Below are positions 18,401 through 27,230 of a DNA stretch of 64,000 nucleotides, in pieces. The position numbers were made by a program, and so were the translations under genes. The first letter of the stretch is position 1. Every line of letters starts with the position of its first letter. The notes under the pieces are model-generated. The model ran no database searches and had not been told where the DNA came from. It was given only the letters and a program-made list of their open reading frames with translations. Source of the stretch: Faecalicatena faecalis. GTDB taxonomy: Bacteria > Bacillota > Clostridia > Lachnospirales > Lachnospiraceae. The stretch spans positions 124,001 to 188,000 of the forward strand of contig NZ_JABACJ020000006.1 of NCBI RefSeq assembly GCF_012524165.2, written 5' to 3'.

Positions 18401-19198
18401 ATGATGAGTATGAAGATGAACCGAAAGGTAAAAAAGGCTTTGATATTTGGCGCCGTAATGGGCGCTGCAGTCGGGATATTGATTACCTTCGCAGCGGCGA
18501 ATAAAGCGGTGGATCAAAAAGCAGCCGTGATGGCGAAGACGGAAAGTAAGCTGAAAAAAGAGAATAAGGCACTTGAGGAGAAAATCAAGCAGCAGAAGAC
18601 AATAGAGGCAGCAGCCAATTTGTCCAAAGAAGGCGCAGATAATTGGGAACTGATCCTTGTAAATAATCAGTATCCTTTGGATGCAAAGTACAAGCCCGAA
18701 CTGAAAGAGATTTCAGAAGGCTATTCAGTCGATGCCCGTATTCTGGAGGATACGAAGAAGATGCTCTCCGATGCGGAGGGAGCAGGACTTAAGATGCATC
18801 TTGTTTCAGCATACCGCTCTCCAGAGGATCAGAAGGAAGTATTTAATACTACGATGCAGGACTGGATCAATCAGGGAGATACCTATCTGGATGCTTATAA
18901 TGAGACGAAGAAATCCGTTGCCCTGCCGGGGCACAGCGAACATGCGACAGGACTTGCCTTAGATATTGTGTCTGAGGAATATCAGGATCTGGATGATAAA
19001 CAGGCAGATACCGAGGAGTCAAAGTGGCTTGCCGAGAACTGTTATAAATATGGATTTATTCTGCGTTATCCGACGGATAAGTCAGATATCACCGGTATCG
19101 TATACGAACCATGGCATTACCGCTATGTTGGAAAAGATGCTGCTAAAAAGATCATGGATAAAGGAATTACCCTGGAAGAATATCTGGGGGCAGCATAG
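18401..19198 (+). CDS. Membrane-anchored D-Ala-D-Ala carboxypeptidase (VanY/M15B)
   Basis: A 265-residue peptidoglycan peptidase with an N-terminal membrane anchor (about 13-33), a short coiled coil (about 45-70) and an M15B catalytic domain. Zinc ligands are probably H181 and D188 (GHSEHATGLALD) and H239 (EPWHYRYVG), with E236 as catalytic base; SAYRS (136-140) is also conserved. No vancomycin-resistance genes are adjacent, so a housekeeping wall-trimming role is likelier. Confidence 0.9.
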   Translation: MMSMKMNRKVKKALIFGAVMGAAVGILITFAAANKAVDQKAAVMAKTESKLKKENKALEEKIKQQKTIEAAANLSKEGADNWELILVNNQYPLDAKYKPELKEISEGYSVDARILEDTKKMLSDAEGAGLKMHLVSAYRSPEDQKEVFNTTMQDWINQGDTYLDAYNETKKSVALPGHSEHATGLALDIVSEEYQDLDDKQADTEESKWLAENCYKYGFILRYPTDKSDITGIVYEPWHYRYVGKDAAKKIMDKGITLEEYLGAA

Positions 19199-19213
19199 TG
19201 AGATAAATTTTTG

Positions 19214-19246
19214 GAATACCCAGGCATTGTCCTGGGTATTCTTTTT
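19214..19246 (+). terminator. Terminator after the carboxypeptidase gene
   Basis: GAATACCCAGG (19214-19224) pairs perfectly with CCTGGGTATTC (19231-19241), followed by TTTTT. Confidence 0.95.
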
Positions 19247-19254
19247 AAATGTCG

Positions 19255-19283
19255 TTGACGTGTTTCTGGGGATTTGTTAAAAT
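19255..19283 (+). promoter_or_regulatory. Promoter of the XRE-like acidic protein gene
   Basis: TTGACG (19255-19260), a 17-base spacer and TAAAAT (19278-19283). It begins right after the preceding terminator and leaves a leader of about 90 bases. Confidence 0.65.
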
Positions 19284-19378
19284 GGAGAAAGGGAAAAAAA
19301 TAGGTTTATGAAGCAATTATATTGTTTCTAATGACAGGAGTATAAGGTTAATTAAGATAAGGAGGAGCACAAAGAACC

Positions 19379-20698
19379 ATGGAAGATCTTACATTTGGAG
19401 AACAAGTCAAAATCATTTTGGGCCGCAAAGGCATGACTATTAAGGAACTAGCAGAGATCATAGAACAACGTACAGGCAAGAAGATGTCCAGGCAGAATCT
19501 GACACAGCGTCTGGGCAGAGACAATTTTCAGGAACAGGATATGCGTATGATCGCAGATATTCTGGGATGCCCGTTTCATTTGAGCATCCTGACCAACGAA
19601 GTGCAGGCGGCTTCTGCAGGTGCGGTACAGGCGATTCTGGCAGACCGTGCCCAGAGGTCACAGAAGCAAAAGAAGAAGAGTACAGGCCATAAGGTGCGTA
19701 AAACAGAGGTGTCCCACAAGACACGGGAAGTAGAAGAGATTACAGAGGCAGAGCCTTACCAGATGAGCCTGTTCGAGGACGTGGCAATCCAGTCTGCTGT
19801 AGTGGAAGAACCAAAAGAGTCTGTCCACGAGACATATCAGTCAGAGGAAGTCATTGAGGAGGATATGGTTCTGGAGGACATAGCAGAAGAGCCGTATGTT
19901 GCAGAAGAGCCAGATATGGCAGATGAGGAAGCCGATGTATATCAGGAGGAGACTTCTGCAGAGTCTGATGATTCCGATCAGTCATATGAAGCAGAACCAA
20001 GAGAGGATGCTGTGGTCTATGAGGAGGAAGCAGAGCCTTTCGAGCCGTCATATGAGCAGGAGCAGCCAGAGATAGAGGCTCAGGAAGAGGAGCTGGAATT
20101 GATTCCTGAGGATGCTGAGGAAGTGGACATGACGATCGGGGAGCTTTATGATATCCACGAGGGTCTCACGGAACTAGAAAAGAGCGTGGAAGCCGGAGAA
20201 CCAGTGGAAGCGATTAAGAAAGAGCTGGAAAAGCCAGTCGAACAGATCAAGCCGAAAAAGGAGCGTTTCCGCACAGGCGGTATTTTCCTTCGCAAGAGGG
20301 GGGCTAAGACACAGCCAGCAGCCGAACCCGTGGTGAAGGAAGAACCGGTCCAGGAAGAGCCGATCAGAGAAGAAACGGTAAGGACCTCCTTTACAGAGAC
20401 GGTGCCAGTTCAAGAAGAACCCGTAAAGAATGAGCCGGATTTCGATGATTTTGAACCAGTCATCAAATATGACGATGTGGATGAGGACAGAGAGCAGGGC
20501 GAGATCAACCCATACACAGGCCGTGAATACCAGTCCAATAGTGTGCGTATGCATCCGAACCGGATTGGATATGTACAGGTATACGACCGCAATTCTCATA
20601 AATGGACAGATATGACGGAATGGGCATTTCTTGGCTATCAGGAGAGGAAGAAAGCACTGCTCGGTAAGGATTATGAGCCACCGATCTATCTGGATTAA
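19379..20698 (+). CDS. XRE-like HTH protein with long acidic linker
   Basis: A 439-residue protein of unknown role. Residues 1-75 look like a Cro/CI helix-turn-helix (FGEQVKIILGRKGMTIKELA, SRQNLTQRLGRDNF). A lysine/arginine-rich stretch (about 92-115) follows, then about 250 residues dominated by Glu, Val, Pro and Asp and probably disordered. The C-terminal 60 residues (NPYTGREYQSNSVRMHPNRI, DRNSHKWTDMTEWAFLGYQ) look like a compact conserved module. AAGGAGGAG precedes the ATG. It may be a DNA-bound scaffold; this is inference. Confidence 0.7.
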   Translation: MEDLTFGEQVKIILGRKGMTIKELAEIIEQRTGKKMSRQNLTQRLGRDNFQEQDMRMIADILGCPFHLSILTNEVQAASAGAVQAILADRAQRSQKQKKKSTGHKVRKTEVSHKTREVEEITEAEPYQMSLFEDVAIQSAVVEEPKESVHETYQSEEVIEEDMVLEDIAEEPYVAEEPDMADEEADVYQEETSAESDDSDQSYEAEPREDAVVYEEEAEPFEPSYEQEQPEIEAQEEELELIPEDAEEVDMTIGELYDIHEGLTELEKSVEAGEPVEAIKKELEKPVEQIKPKKERFRTGGIFLRKRGAKTQPAAEPVVKEEPVQEEPIREETVRTSFTETVPVQEEPVKNEPDFDDFEPVIKYDDVDEDREQGEINPYTGREYQSNSVRMHPNRIGYVQVYDRNSHKWTDMTEWAFLGYQERKKALLGKDYEPPIYLD

Positions 20699-20760
20699 TC
20701 GGGACTTTAGAACGAAACAGCACAATGGATCGCAGATATCCACGGAGGTGAAGGTCAGTT

Positions 20761-22170
20761 ATGGAATGGAATACATTGCTCTCGACCCAGCGGATGCGGG
20801 GGGGCGCAAATAAAAAAGGGAAGCCGGTGGATTTGAGAAGTGAGTTTGAAAAGGATTACCACAGAATCATAGGCAGCGCTTCCTTTAGACGGCTCCAGGA
20901 TAAGACGCAGGTCTTTCCTCTGGATAAAAGCGATTTTATCCGTACCCGGCTGACACACTCATTAGAGGTATCGTCATTTGGGAAGTCTCTGGGGCAGAAT
21001 ATCGGGGAGAATATCCTGTCAAATAGAAAAGACCCCGGATTCACCCTGCAGATGAAAGAGGATATCTGCCATATCCTTCAGTGTGCTGGCCTGATTCATG
21101 ATATCGGGAATCCTCCGTTCGGACATTTTGGAGAGGATGCAATTCGGGAATGGTTCACAAGGCATCTGCCAGAGCTGGACTTTTTCGGGACACCTGTGGA
21201 GGAACTTTTGACTCCGCAGATGAGAGAAGACTTCTATCACTTTGAAGGGAATGCACAGGCGCTGCGTTTGGTGACGAAGCTGCACTATCTGGTGGACGAA
21301 AATGGAATGAACCTGACCTATGCACTGCTCAATACCATTGTAAAATATCCTGTGGCTTCCACAGGAATCGATAAGACGACCGGAAATATCAAGGATAAAA
21401 AGATGGGCTATTACTATGCCGATCAGAACATTTTCGAGGAAATTGTCTCATCCACCGGGGCAGGTAAAAACAGACACCCGCTGACTTATATTCTGGAGGC
21501 GGCGGATGACCTGGCATATAAGACGGCCGATATTGAGGATGCATTTGTGAAGGGATTTATTTCTTATCATGATCTGGAGAAGGAACTGGAGGGACTTCAA
21601 AGCAGTTTCACGGATTTATCCTTCGATGCCCTTGGTAAGCTGCGTACACTGTATGAGAGAGGGAAAGAGAAGCAGGCAGATAATCCAGAGGCCTATGCGG
21701 TGAAGAACTGGATCGTACGTGTACAGGGATTTCTCATAAGCTGCGCAACTTCTGGATTTACTTCAAATTATGAAAGCATCATGGCGGGAACATTCAAACA
21801 GGATATTTTTCATGGGACTTTTGGTGAGAAACTCATGGATTTACTGGGAGACATGGCGTACCGATATGTTTTTTCGTCTACGGCGATTTATAAGATGGAA
21901 GTGACAGAAGCAGTGATTCTAGATTTTCTAATGGATAAGCTCGTTCATGCAGTATTATATTACGATACGGATGCGAAGATGAACTCGATCGACAGCAGAG
22001 TTGTCTCATTCATTTCGGAGAATTATAAGAATGCTTATAAATATCAGGCAGAAGGAAAAAGCGAAGCGGAGAAGCTTTATCTCCGCCTGCTGCTGGTAAC
22101 AGACTATGTATGCGGCATGACCGACAGCTATGCCAAGCGTCTGTACCAGGAGATGAACGGTCTGGTCTAG
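20761..22170 (+). CDS. dgt: dGTP triphosphohydrolase (HD domain)
   Basis: A 469-residue HD-domain dNTPase that cleaves dGTP to deoxyguanosine and triphosphate. Metal-binding residues appear as H66 (RLTHSLEVSSFG) and H113-D114 (LIHDIGNPPFGHFGE); SASFRRLQDKTQVFPL (39-54) is the usual N-terminal signature. CGGAGGTGA lies upstream of the ATG. It follows the acidic protein by 62 bases, probably in one transcript. Confidence 0.93.
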   Translation: MEWNTLLSTQRMRGGANKKGKPVDLRSEFEKDYHRIIGSASFRRLQDKTQVFPLDKSDFIRTRLTHSLEVSSFGKSLGQNIGENILSNRKDPGFTLQMKEDICHILQCAGLIHDIGNPPFGHFGEDAIREWFTRHLPELDFFGTPVEELLTPQMREDFYHFEGNAQALRLVTKLHYLVDENGMNLTYALLNTIVKYPVASTGIDKTTGNIKDKKMGYYYADQNIFEEIVSSTGAGKNRHPLTYILEAADDLAYKTADIEDAFVKGFISYHDLEKELEGLQSSFTDLSFDALGKLRTLYERGKEKQADNPEAYAVKNWIVRVQGFLISCATSGFTSNYESIMAGTFKQDIFHGTFGEKLMDLLGDMAYRYVFSSTAIYKMEVTEAVILDFLMDKLVHAVLYYDTDAKMNSIDSRVVSFISENYKNAYKYQAEGKSEAEKLYLRLLLVTDYVCGMTDSYAKRLYQEMNGLV

Positions 22171-22187
22171 CATATCCGCTATACCAG
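22162..22187 (+). terminator. Hairpin over the dgt stop codon
   Basis: CTGGT and TAGC (22162-22171) pair with GCTA and ACCAG (22178-22187), with a single mismatch. T residues come only after AGGTG, so it is a weak terminator candidate between convergent genes. Confidence 0.4.
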
Positions 22188-22195
22188 AGGTGTTT

Positions 22196-23719
22196 TTAGG
22201 ATTCTTTTTCCGACTCACAGATACGGATGAATTCCTTTGGGGAACATCCAAAGTTTTTCTTAAAGCATTTACTAAAATAAAAGACATCGGAGTAGCCAAT
22301 AGCTGCTGCAACCTCGGACACGAGATGGTCCCCGGCTGCGAGCAGCTTTTTTGCAGCCTCCATCCGTACCTTAGTGATGTATTGAAGGATGGACTGATCA
22401 CGCACATTCTTGAAGATCGTTCCCAGATAAGAAGCATTCAATTGGAAATGCTCTGCAATCGCTGAGACTGTTAATTCTGGATTCATGTAATTCTCATCGA
22501 TGTAGGCCGTGATCTTTTTACAATAGGTGACATCAGAAGGCGGTGTCTTCTTGAACTGCATGCATTGGCTTCCATAATGCAGCACCGTATCCTTAAGCCT
22601 GTCACAGGAATATTCTTCTTCGATCATCACAGAAATAAAATCTGAGATACTTAAGTCCAAATTCGCCGGAATCTTATAATGGATCTGAAAGGTGATGAAG
22701 AGTTCATTGAGGAAAGAAAAAAGCAGGTCGATATTTTTCTTTTGTACAATGGTATCAAAAGACTTCTCAATAAAACTCTCGAAATTTTTGGCATCTCCCA
22801 GATTCAGATATTCCATGACCGTCTGCCGAAGCTTCATCAGATCCAGCTTCTCATTTCCCTGCTCCTTGTGTTTGAATTCCATGAACAATTCAGAATGAGG
22901 ATGGAAGTACCTTTGATTTAAACTGGATAGGATTCGGCGGTAATAGATTCCCCAGTTCTCCTCCAAGGAAAATACATGGTTGGCAGTGAGGAAGATATAA
23001 CTGTGAGCATTTTGCACAAATTCAGTCAGAAGGCTTCCCAGGTGGCTGATATCAGATCCAGAGCAGAAGAAGAGCTGAATGACATAAATATGCCCGGATT
23101 CCTGGAAATGCTCACAGAAGAGGTCTAGTCTGCTTCGTATCTGCTCTGCAAGCCCGAGGGCTCCAGCGGGAGTATCCTCCATGGTATAGATTCCGATGTA
23201 GGCAGAGTATTTATATTTTGCGAATTCGGGATATTGAAGACAGAATTCTGCTGAGCTTAGCTTTCCGTCCCTCACATCTGCAAGCGCATTGCTGCGCATA
23301 TGACGGTCAAAAGATAAGAGCTTGGCGGTCGTCTTTCTGCGCTGCTCCAGCTTTTCTATACATTTTTCCAGAGACGCATGCAGGGAGGAGGAATCCACAG
23401 GCTTGAGCAGGTAATCGCTGACTCCATTTTGCAGGGCTGAACGTGCATACTCGAACTCATTATAGCCGGAGAGGATGATGACCTGGGTCTCCGGGAAATT
23501 CTGATGGATATGCAGGGCTGTCTCAGTCCCCAGCATTTTGGGCATACGGATATCTAAAAGTACAATATCGATATGCTGCTCGTTCAGGAAATTCAAGACC
23601 TCCACTCCATTTTCTGCTTCTCCCGCCAGTTTTAAGTTCAGCTCTGTCCATGGAATGATTCTTTTGAGCCTCTGCCGGATAAAATATTCATCATCTGCGA
23701 TCAATAATGTTGTCTGCAT
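22196..23719 (-). CDS. AraC-type response regulator (YesN-like)
   Basis: A 507-residue response regulator. The receiver domain (1-120) has the phosphoacceptor D56 in DIVLLDIRMPK. A long middle region leads to a C-terminal AraC helix-turn-helix pair (about 400-500: LTVSAIAEHFQLNASYLGTIF and VSEVAAAIGYSDVFYFSKCF). The ATG at 23719 is chosen because AAGGAGG precedes it and MQTTLLIADDE is a normal receiver start; the upstream extension is kinase-gene sequence. It overlaps the kinase gene and probably activates the neighbouring sugar transporter. Confidence 0.92.
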   Translation of the reverse strand: MQTTLLIADDEYFIRQRLKRIIPWTELNLKLAGEAENGVEVLNFLNEQHIDIVLLDIRMPKMLGTETALHIHQNFPETQVIILSGYNEFEYARSALQNGVSDYLLKPVDSSSLHASLEKCIEKLEQRRKTTAKLLSFDRHMRSNALADVRDGKLSSAEFCLQYPEFAKYKYSAYIGIYTMEDTPAGALGLAEQIRSRLDLFCEHFQESGHIYVIQLFFCSGSDISHLGSLLTEFVQNAHSYIFLTANHVFSLEENWGIYYRRILSSLNQRYFHPHSELFMEFKHKEQGNEKLDLMKLRQTVMEYLNLGDAKNFESFIEKSFDTIVQKKNIDLLFSFLNELFITFQIHYKIPANLDLSISDFISVMIEEEYSCDRLKDTVLHYGSQCMQFKKTPPSDVTYCKKITAYIDENYMNPELTVSAIAEHFQLNASYLGTIFKNVRDQSILQYITKVRMEAAKKLLAAGDHLVSEVAAAIGYSDVFYFSKCFKKNFGCSPKEFIRICESEKES

Positions 23720-25412
23720 GATTGACAGCCTCCTTCTTTGGTATAGTAATTGTTGTGATACACCCGCCCTCACGCCGGTTCTCCATGGTAAGTCCATATT
23801 CCTCACCGTAGTAGAGCTGTATCCGCTGGTGGATATTCTTGACACCGAAATGGTCACTGCATTCCCAGATCTTCCGATAAGCTTCCTGTGTAAATCCTAC
23901 CCCGTTATCCTGTACGACGATCAGGATATTGTCATCGTGCTCCCCAATCTTAATTTCCAGAAGTCCCTTGGATTCCATTTCCTTGATGCCATGATAAATA
24001 CTGTTCTCAACAATGGGCTGCAAAAGCAGTTTGATACAGGAGTATTTTTTCAATTCATCGGGACATTCTATTGTATAATCGAATTTATGGAAATAACGTA
24101 TCTGCATTATGTGAAGATATGCAGTGGTGATTTCCAGTTCATCCCCGACAGTGACACGGAATTTGCCGCTGCTTAAGCCTACTCTGTAAAAGGTTGACAG
24201 ATTCATTACGATATCAATGAGTGTCTGCTTTTCATCCAATTCTGCAAGGGAACAGATATTATCCAGCGTATTATATAGAAAATGTGGATTCACCTGCTGC
24301 TGTATCAGATCCAGTGAAATCTTATTTTTGAGCTTTGTGGTCTCCAGAAGATTATCCTTTAACTGCTCCTGTGCCTGAATCATGGCATTGAATTCAGAGA
24401 AGAGCAGTGCGATATCCCGGTCATCGCAGGGAGCATCGTCAATTGTGGACCAGTCCCCCTGTTTGATTTTCTGGGTGTGGTCAATTAACCTGTACAGCGG
24501 AGATGTGATAGTACCGGACAGCTTCCTTGATATTAGAAAACAAATACCCACGCAGAAGATCACGGCCAGCACACTCAGCAGAAGTACATGCATCAGCGGC
24601 CGGAAAAAGGTGGCGAAGGAAATACTGTTTATGATGTACCAGTCAAGCCGCGGCAGATGCCTGGTGAATCGAATATCTCTCGCTGCGATGTCTCTCGTAC
24701 TTGTGGTGAACTGTGCATATTTGGTTTCTAACATGAGGCTTCCATCGGTACTTTTTACAATTCCGTTTTTATCTGTAATATAAATATGGCGGTTCTCATC
24801 TGTGTTGCCTGAATAAATATCAGAAATCGTACGTTCTGGTATGGAAATCTCGATATACCCAAGCAAGCCTCCGGTGGCAATGCTGTAGACCGGCTGAATC
24901 ATTGACAGGGTGTACAGAGGTGCGTTCTTTCTGATATTGGAATTCTTTAGCTGCAGGAACCAGACACCATCCTTTGAGGAGGGGACATCTGCCATATTAG
25001 AAACAGGATAATATTCCGTGGTAGCGACCAGCTTTCGTTCTCCTGAATAAAAGGTGACCGAATGAATGAACGGGGTGGACTGGATCGTATGATTGATACT
25101 ATCCTTCATATGCATTTTATCCATGGCAGAAAATGTCTCTGGAGCATTTTTATATTTCTTAAGACCGTTTTGAATGGTATCATCAGTCATAAGAGCCAGG
25201 GAGTAGTTGGAGACAGAGTCCATATAGTAATCTAACTGTCCTGCAATATAATCAAGCTGTGCCAGGGAGGAGTCAGTTGTGCTCTTAATAAAATAATTGT
25301 AATACATAAATGAGGTCGCAATTGTTAACAGCAGCATCAGGCAGGATGCGACCAGGGTCATGCTGCGGAAAATTTTGGAACGGATGGAAGGGCTCGTATT
25401 TGTATTTTTCAT
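23691..25412 (-). CDS. Sensor histidine kinase (YesM/LytS-like)
   Basis: A 573-residue membrane kinase: N-terminal membrane helix (about 14-38), extracellular sensing region (about 40-275), second helix (about 280-300), HAMP (about 300-355), the phosphoacceptor motif QQVNPHFLYNTLDNI, and a HATPase_c domain with NSIYHGIK and DNGVGF. Such kinases sense extracellular sugars. Its last 29 bases overlap the start of the regulator gene. It diverges from the sugar-binding protein gene. Confidence 0.93.
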   Translation of the reverse strand: MKNTNTSPSIRSKIFRSMTLVASCLMLLLTIATSFMYYNYFIKSTTDSSLAQLDYIAGQLDYYMDSVSNYSLALMTDDTIQNGLKKYKNAPETFSAMDKMHMKDSINHTIQSTPFIHSVTFYSGERKLVATTEYYPVSNMADVPSSKDGVWFLQLKNSNIRKNAPLYTLSMIQPVYSIATGGLLGYIEISIPERTISDIYSGNTDENRHIYITDKNGIVKSTDGSLMLETKYAQFTTSTRDIAARDIRFTRHLPRLDWYIINSISFATFFRPLMHVLLLSVLAVIFCVGICFLISRKLSGTITSPLYRLIDHTQKIKQGDWSTIDDAPCDDRDIALLFSEFNAMIQAQEQLKDNLLETTKLKNKISLDLIQQQVNPHFLYNTLDNICSLAELDEKQTLIDIVMNLSTFYRVGLSSGKFRVTVGDELEITTAYLHIMQIRYFHKFDYTIECPDELKKYSCIKLLLQPIVENSIYHGIKEMESKGLLEIKIGEHDDNILIVVQDNGVGFTQEAYRKIWECSDHFGVKNIHQRIQLYYGEEYGLTMENRREGGCITTITIPKKEAVNHADNIIDRR

Positions 25413-25534
25413 GTAAGTGCCTCCTTTTTCATGTCATATTTATTCTATATGAATATGGAAAGAATGTCTATGTAGGAGAAAGAGGACTTGGAAACTCATT
25501 TAGGAAATCTCCAAAAAATCTAGAAAATGACCAT

Positions 25535-25562
25535 TTGGTATCTGGGAATTTTACGGTATATT
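25535..25562 (+). promoter_or_regulatory. Possible promoter of the sugar ABC operon
   Basis: TTGGTA (25535-25540), a 16-base spacer and TATATT (25557-25562), 41 bases before the solute-binding protein gene. The imperfect -35 fits an activator-dependent promoter. Confidence 0.4.
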
Positions 25563-25603
25563 GTGTTTAGCAAATGTAACAGTTAGAAAAAGGAGGAAAA
25601 ATT

Positions 25604-26935
25604 ATGAAAGCAAAAAGATTGATTGCACTTGGGCTTGCCGGACTGATGTGTGCCGGGCTGCTCGCAGGATGCGGTTCTTCTGGAGGAGACAAGGACTCTA
25701 AAAAGGAAGGGAAAGATGGTGGAGTTACAATCCGTCTTCTCACAAGAATGGCAGGTACATCCCCACAGGTAGGAATTTACAATGATATCCTGGATGAATT
25801 CAAGGAAAAACATCCAGACGTAACAATCATTGATGATTCACAGAGTGACGAGTCCGCATTCAACAACATCCTTTCAACAGATATTGCTTCTGGAAACATG
25901 GCGAACATCTTCCGTATTCAGGGTGTTGCAAACCTGGGAGAATACATCGACAACGGACTGCTTCTGAATGTTCAGCCATATCTGGATGAAGATCCTGAGT
26001 GGGGCGGCGGTTTTACAGAGGGTGCTCTTTCTTATTATCAGGTACCGGGACATGAAGGAACATATGCAGTACCGATGGAATCTGGTCTGATCGGTGTTTA
26101 CTATAATGAAGACTTATTCAAAAAAGCTGGAATTGATAAATTCCCGGAGACATGGACAGATTTACTCGATGCAGTAAAGAAACTGAAAGATTCAGGTGTC
26201 ATCCCGATTGCTATGGGAGCTCAGACAACATACATGGCAGGACATCTTCATGATCAGATCTTCTACAAATGGGCTGGAACAGAGGCTGCTAAGAAATTAG
26301 GAAGCCGCGATATGAAATGGACAGATCCAGAAGTAGTTGAGACACTGCAGTATGTAAAAGACCTGATTGATGCAGGTGCATTCGACGAGAGTGCAGCAGG
26401 AATTCAGGACAACATCGCAATGAGCCAGTTCCAGAACGGTGAGGCAGCTATGGTCATCACTGGACCATGGAACATCAGTACCTTCACAGATCCAGCAGAG
26501 ACACCTGTAAAAGACAGCATTAAAGTAGCAAAATTCCCATACTTCGAAGAGAAGCCGGAATTCAAGAACGAAGACATGCAGACACTCAGCCCATACATGA
26601 TCAGTGGAAAACTGGAAGGCAAAGAGTTAGACCTGACGATCGAGCTTGTAAAAATGCTGACAGATAAAGACGCAGCTAAGAGATTCGCAGAGGAATGTGC
26701 ATTCCTGATTCCAAGAACAGATATCGATCTTGATGAGAGCAAATGCGAACCATTGTTCATTGACAACATGGAGCTTGGCGGAACATCTACAGGTATTGGT
26801 GTCGATGTATTTGACTTCGACCCATTGACATCTATGCAGGATAGAACAAGAAACTCCATCGTGAGCATGTTCACAGGAACATCCGCAGAAGATGCAGCAA
26901 AAGAGATTCAGGCAGAAATAGATAACGCAAAATAA
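25604..26935 (+). CDS. Sugar ABC transporter solute-binding lipoprotein
   Basis: A 443-residue family 1 extracellular binding protein. The signal peptide ends in LLAGC with lipid-modified C23, followed by a Gly/Ser/Asp/Lys linker. The mature part shows the usual sugar-binder features (YNDILDEFKEKHPDVTI, YAVPMESGLIGVYYNEDLFK, QNGEAAMVITGPWN). AAAGGAGGAAAAATT precedes the ATG. A terminator-like hairpin and a repeat array separate it from the permease genes, allowing more binding protein than permease. No ATPase gene is present here, so a shared one such as MsmK is likely. Substrate is unknown, probably an oligosaccharide. Confidence 0.92.
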   Translation: MKAKRLIALGLAGLMCAGLLAGCGSSGGDKDSKKEGKDGGVTIRLLTRMAGTSPQVGIYNDILDEFKEKHPDVTIIDDSQSDESAFNNILSTDIASGNMANIFRIQGVANLGEYIDNGLLLNVQPYLDEDPEWGGGFTEGALSYYQVPGHEGTYAVPMESGLIGVYYNEDLFKKAGIDKFPETWTDLLDAVKKLKDSGVIPIAMGAQTTYMAGHLHDQIFYKWAGTEAAKKLGSRDMKWTDPEVVETLQYVKDLIDAGAFDESAAGIQDNIAMSQFQNGEAAMVITGPWNISTFTDPAETPVKDSIKVAKFPYFEEKPEFKNEDMQTLSPYMISGKLEGKELDLTIELVKMLTDKDAAKRFAEECAFLIPRTDIDLDESKCEPLFIDNMELGGTSTGIGVDVFDFDPLTSMQDRTRNSIVSMFTGTSAEDAAKEIQAEIDNAK

Positions 26936-26943
26936 AAAATAAG

Positions 26944-26971
26944 CTGCCGGGGATGTGTCTCCGGCAGTTTT
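26944..26971 (+). terminator. Attenuating terminator after the solute-binding protein gene
   Basis: CTGCCGG (26944-26950) pairs perfectly with CCGGCAG (26961-26967), followed by TTTTG. The short T-run suggests partial termination, consistent with lower permease expression. Confidence 0.7.
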
Positions 26972-27007
26972 GCAACTAAGGTCTGAAAGGACCGGACCTA
27001 AGTAACA
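26971..27007 (+). repeat. Dispersed hairpin repeat, HP2 copy 1
   Basis: A degenerate copy of the 37-base second hairpin: AGGTCT pairs with GGACCT (one wobble) around GAAAGGACC, with weaker outer pairing. It is followed by TAAGCGGGGTA, the spacer that also separates later copies. Confidence 0.75.
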
Positions 27008-27018
27008 TAAGCGGGGTA

Positions 27019-27069
27019 ACATCCATGTCACTAAGGTCCGAAAGGACCGGACCTAAGTCGACAGGATGT
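27019..27069 (+). repeat. Dispersed hairpin repeat, HP1 copy 1
   Basis: A 51-base hairpin: ACATCC, TGTC, ACT and AGGTCC pair with GGACCT, AGT, GACA and GGATGT around GAAAGGACC, with A-A mismatches. ATG at 27025, preceded by GGGG, opens a 17-codon frame ending at 27078. In this copy GGTCC can also pair with the loop GGACC across GAAA, giving two competing folds. Confidence 0.85.
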
Positions 27070-27073
27070 ACTT

Positions 27074-27110
27074 TGTAACTAAGGCTTGAAAGGACCAAGC
27101 CTAAGTAACA
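27074..27110 (+). repeat. Dispersed hairpin repeat, HP2 copy 2
   Basis: TGT, ACT and AGGCTT pair with AAGCCT, AGT and ACA around GAAAGGACC, with two A-A mismatches. It is 4 bases (ACTT) after HP1 and is followed by TAAGCAGGGTA. Confidence 0.85.
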
Positions 27111-27121
27111 TAAGCAGGGTA

Positions 27122-27172
27122 ACATCCATGTCACTAAGGTCCGAAAGGACCGGACCTAAGTCGACAGGATGT
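27122..27172 (+). repeat. Dispersed hairpin repeat, HP1 copy 2
   Basis: Identical in layout and almost in sequence to the copy at 27019-27069, exactly 103 bases further on, showing a tandem duplication of the whole unit. Confidence 0.85.
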
Positions 27173-27176
27173 ACTT

Positions 27177-27213
27177 TGTAACTAGGGCTTGAAAGGACCA
27201 AGCCCAAGTAACA
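27177..27213 (+). repeat. Dispersed hairpin repeat, HP2 copy 3
   Basis: GGGCTT pairs with AAGCCC, whereas the copy 103 bases upstream has AGGCTT with AAGCCT: both sides changed together. It is followed by TAAGCAGGAG, which serves as ribosome site for the permease gene at 27231. Confidence 0.87.
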
Positions 27214-27230
27214 TAAGCAGGAGAAAATCT

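Noticed and set aside
18401..19198. Vancomycin-resistance cluster (VanY-like gene here, VanW gene at 47.1 kb)
   Set aside because: The two genes are 28 kb apart and no vanA/B ligase, vanH, vanX or vanRS is present; both families are common without resistance.
23720..23857. Upstream extension of the response regulator gene
   Set aside because: It is kinase coding sequence in another frame; the receiver domain starts naturally at 23719 after AAGGAGG.
26971..27213. CRISPR-like array
   Set aside because: The 103-base period holds no unique spacers; the units are wholly repeated hairpins and no cas genes are present.
27189..27230. N-terminal extension of the first sugar permease
   Set aside because: It lies within HP2 copy 3; ATG 27231 has the ribosome site GCAGGAG.
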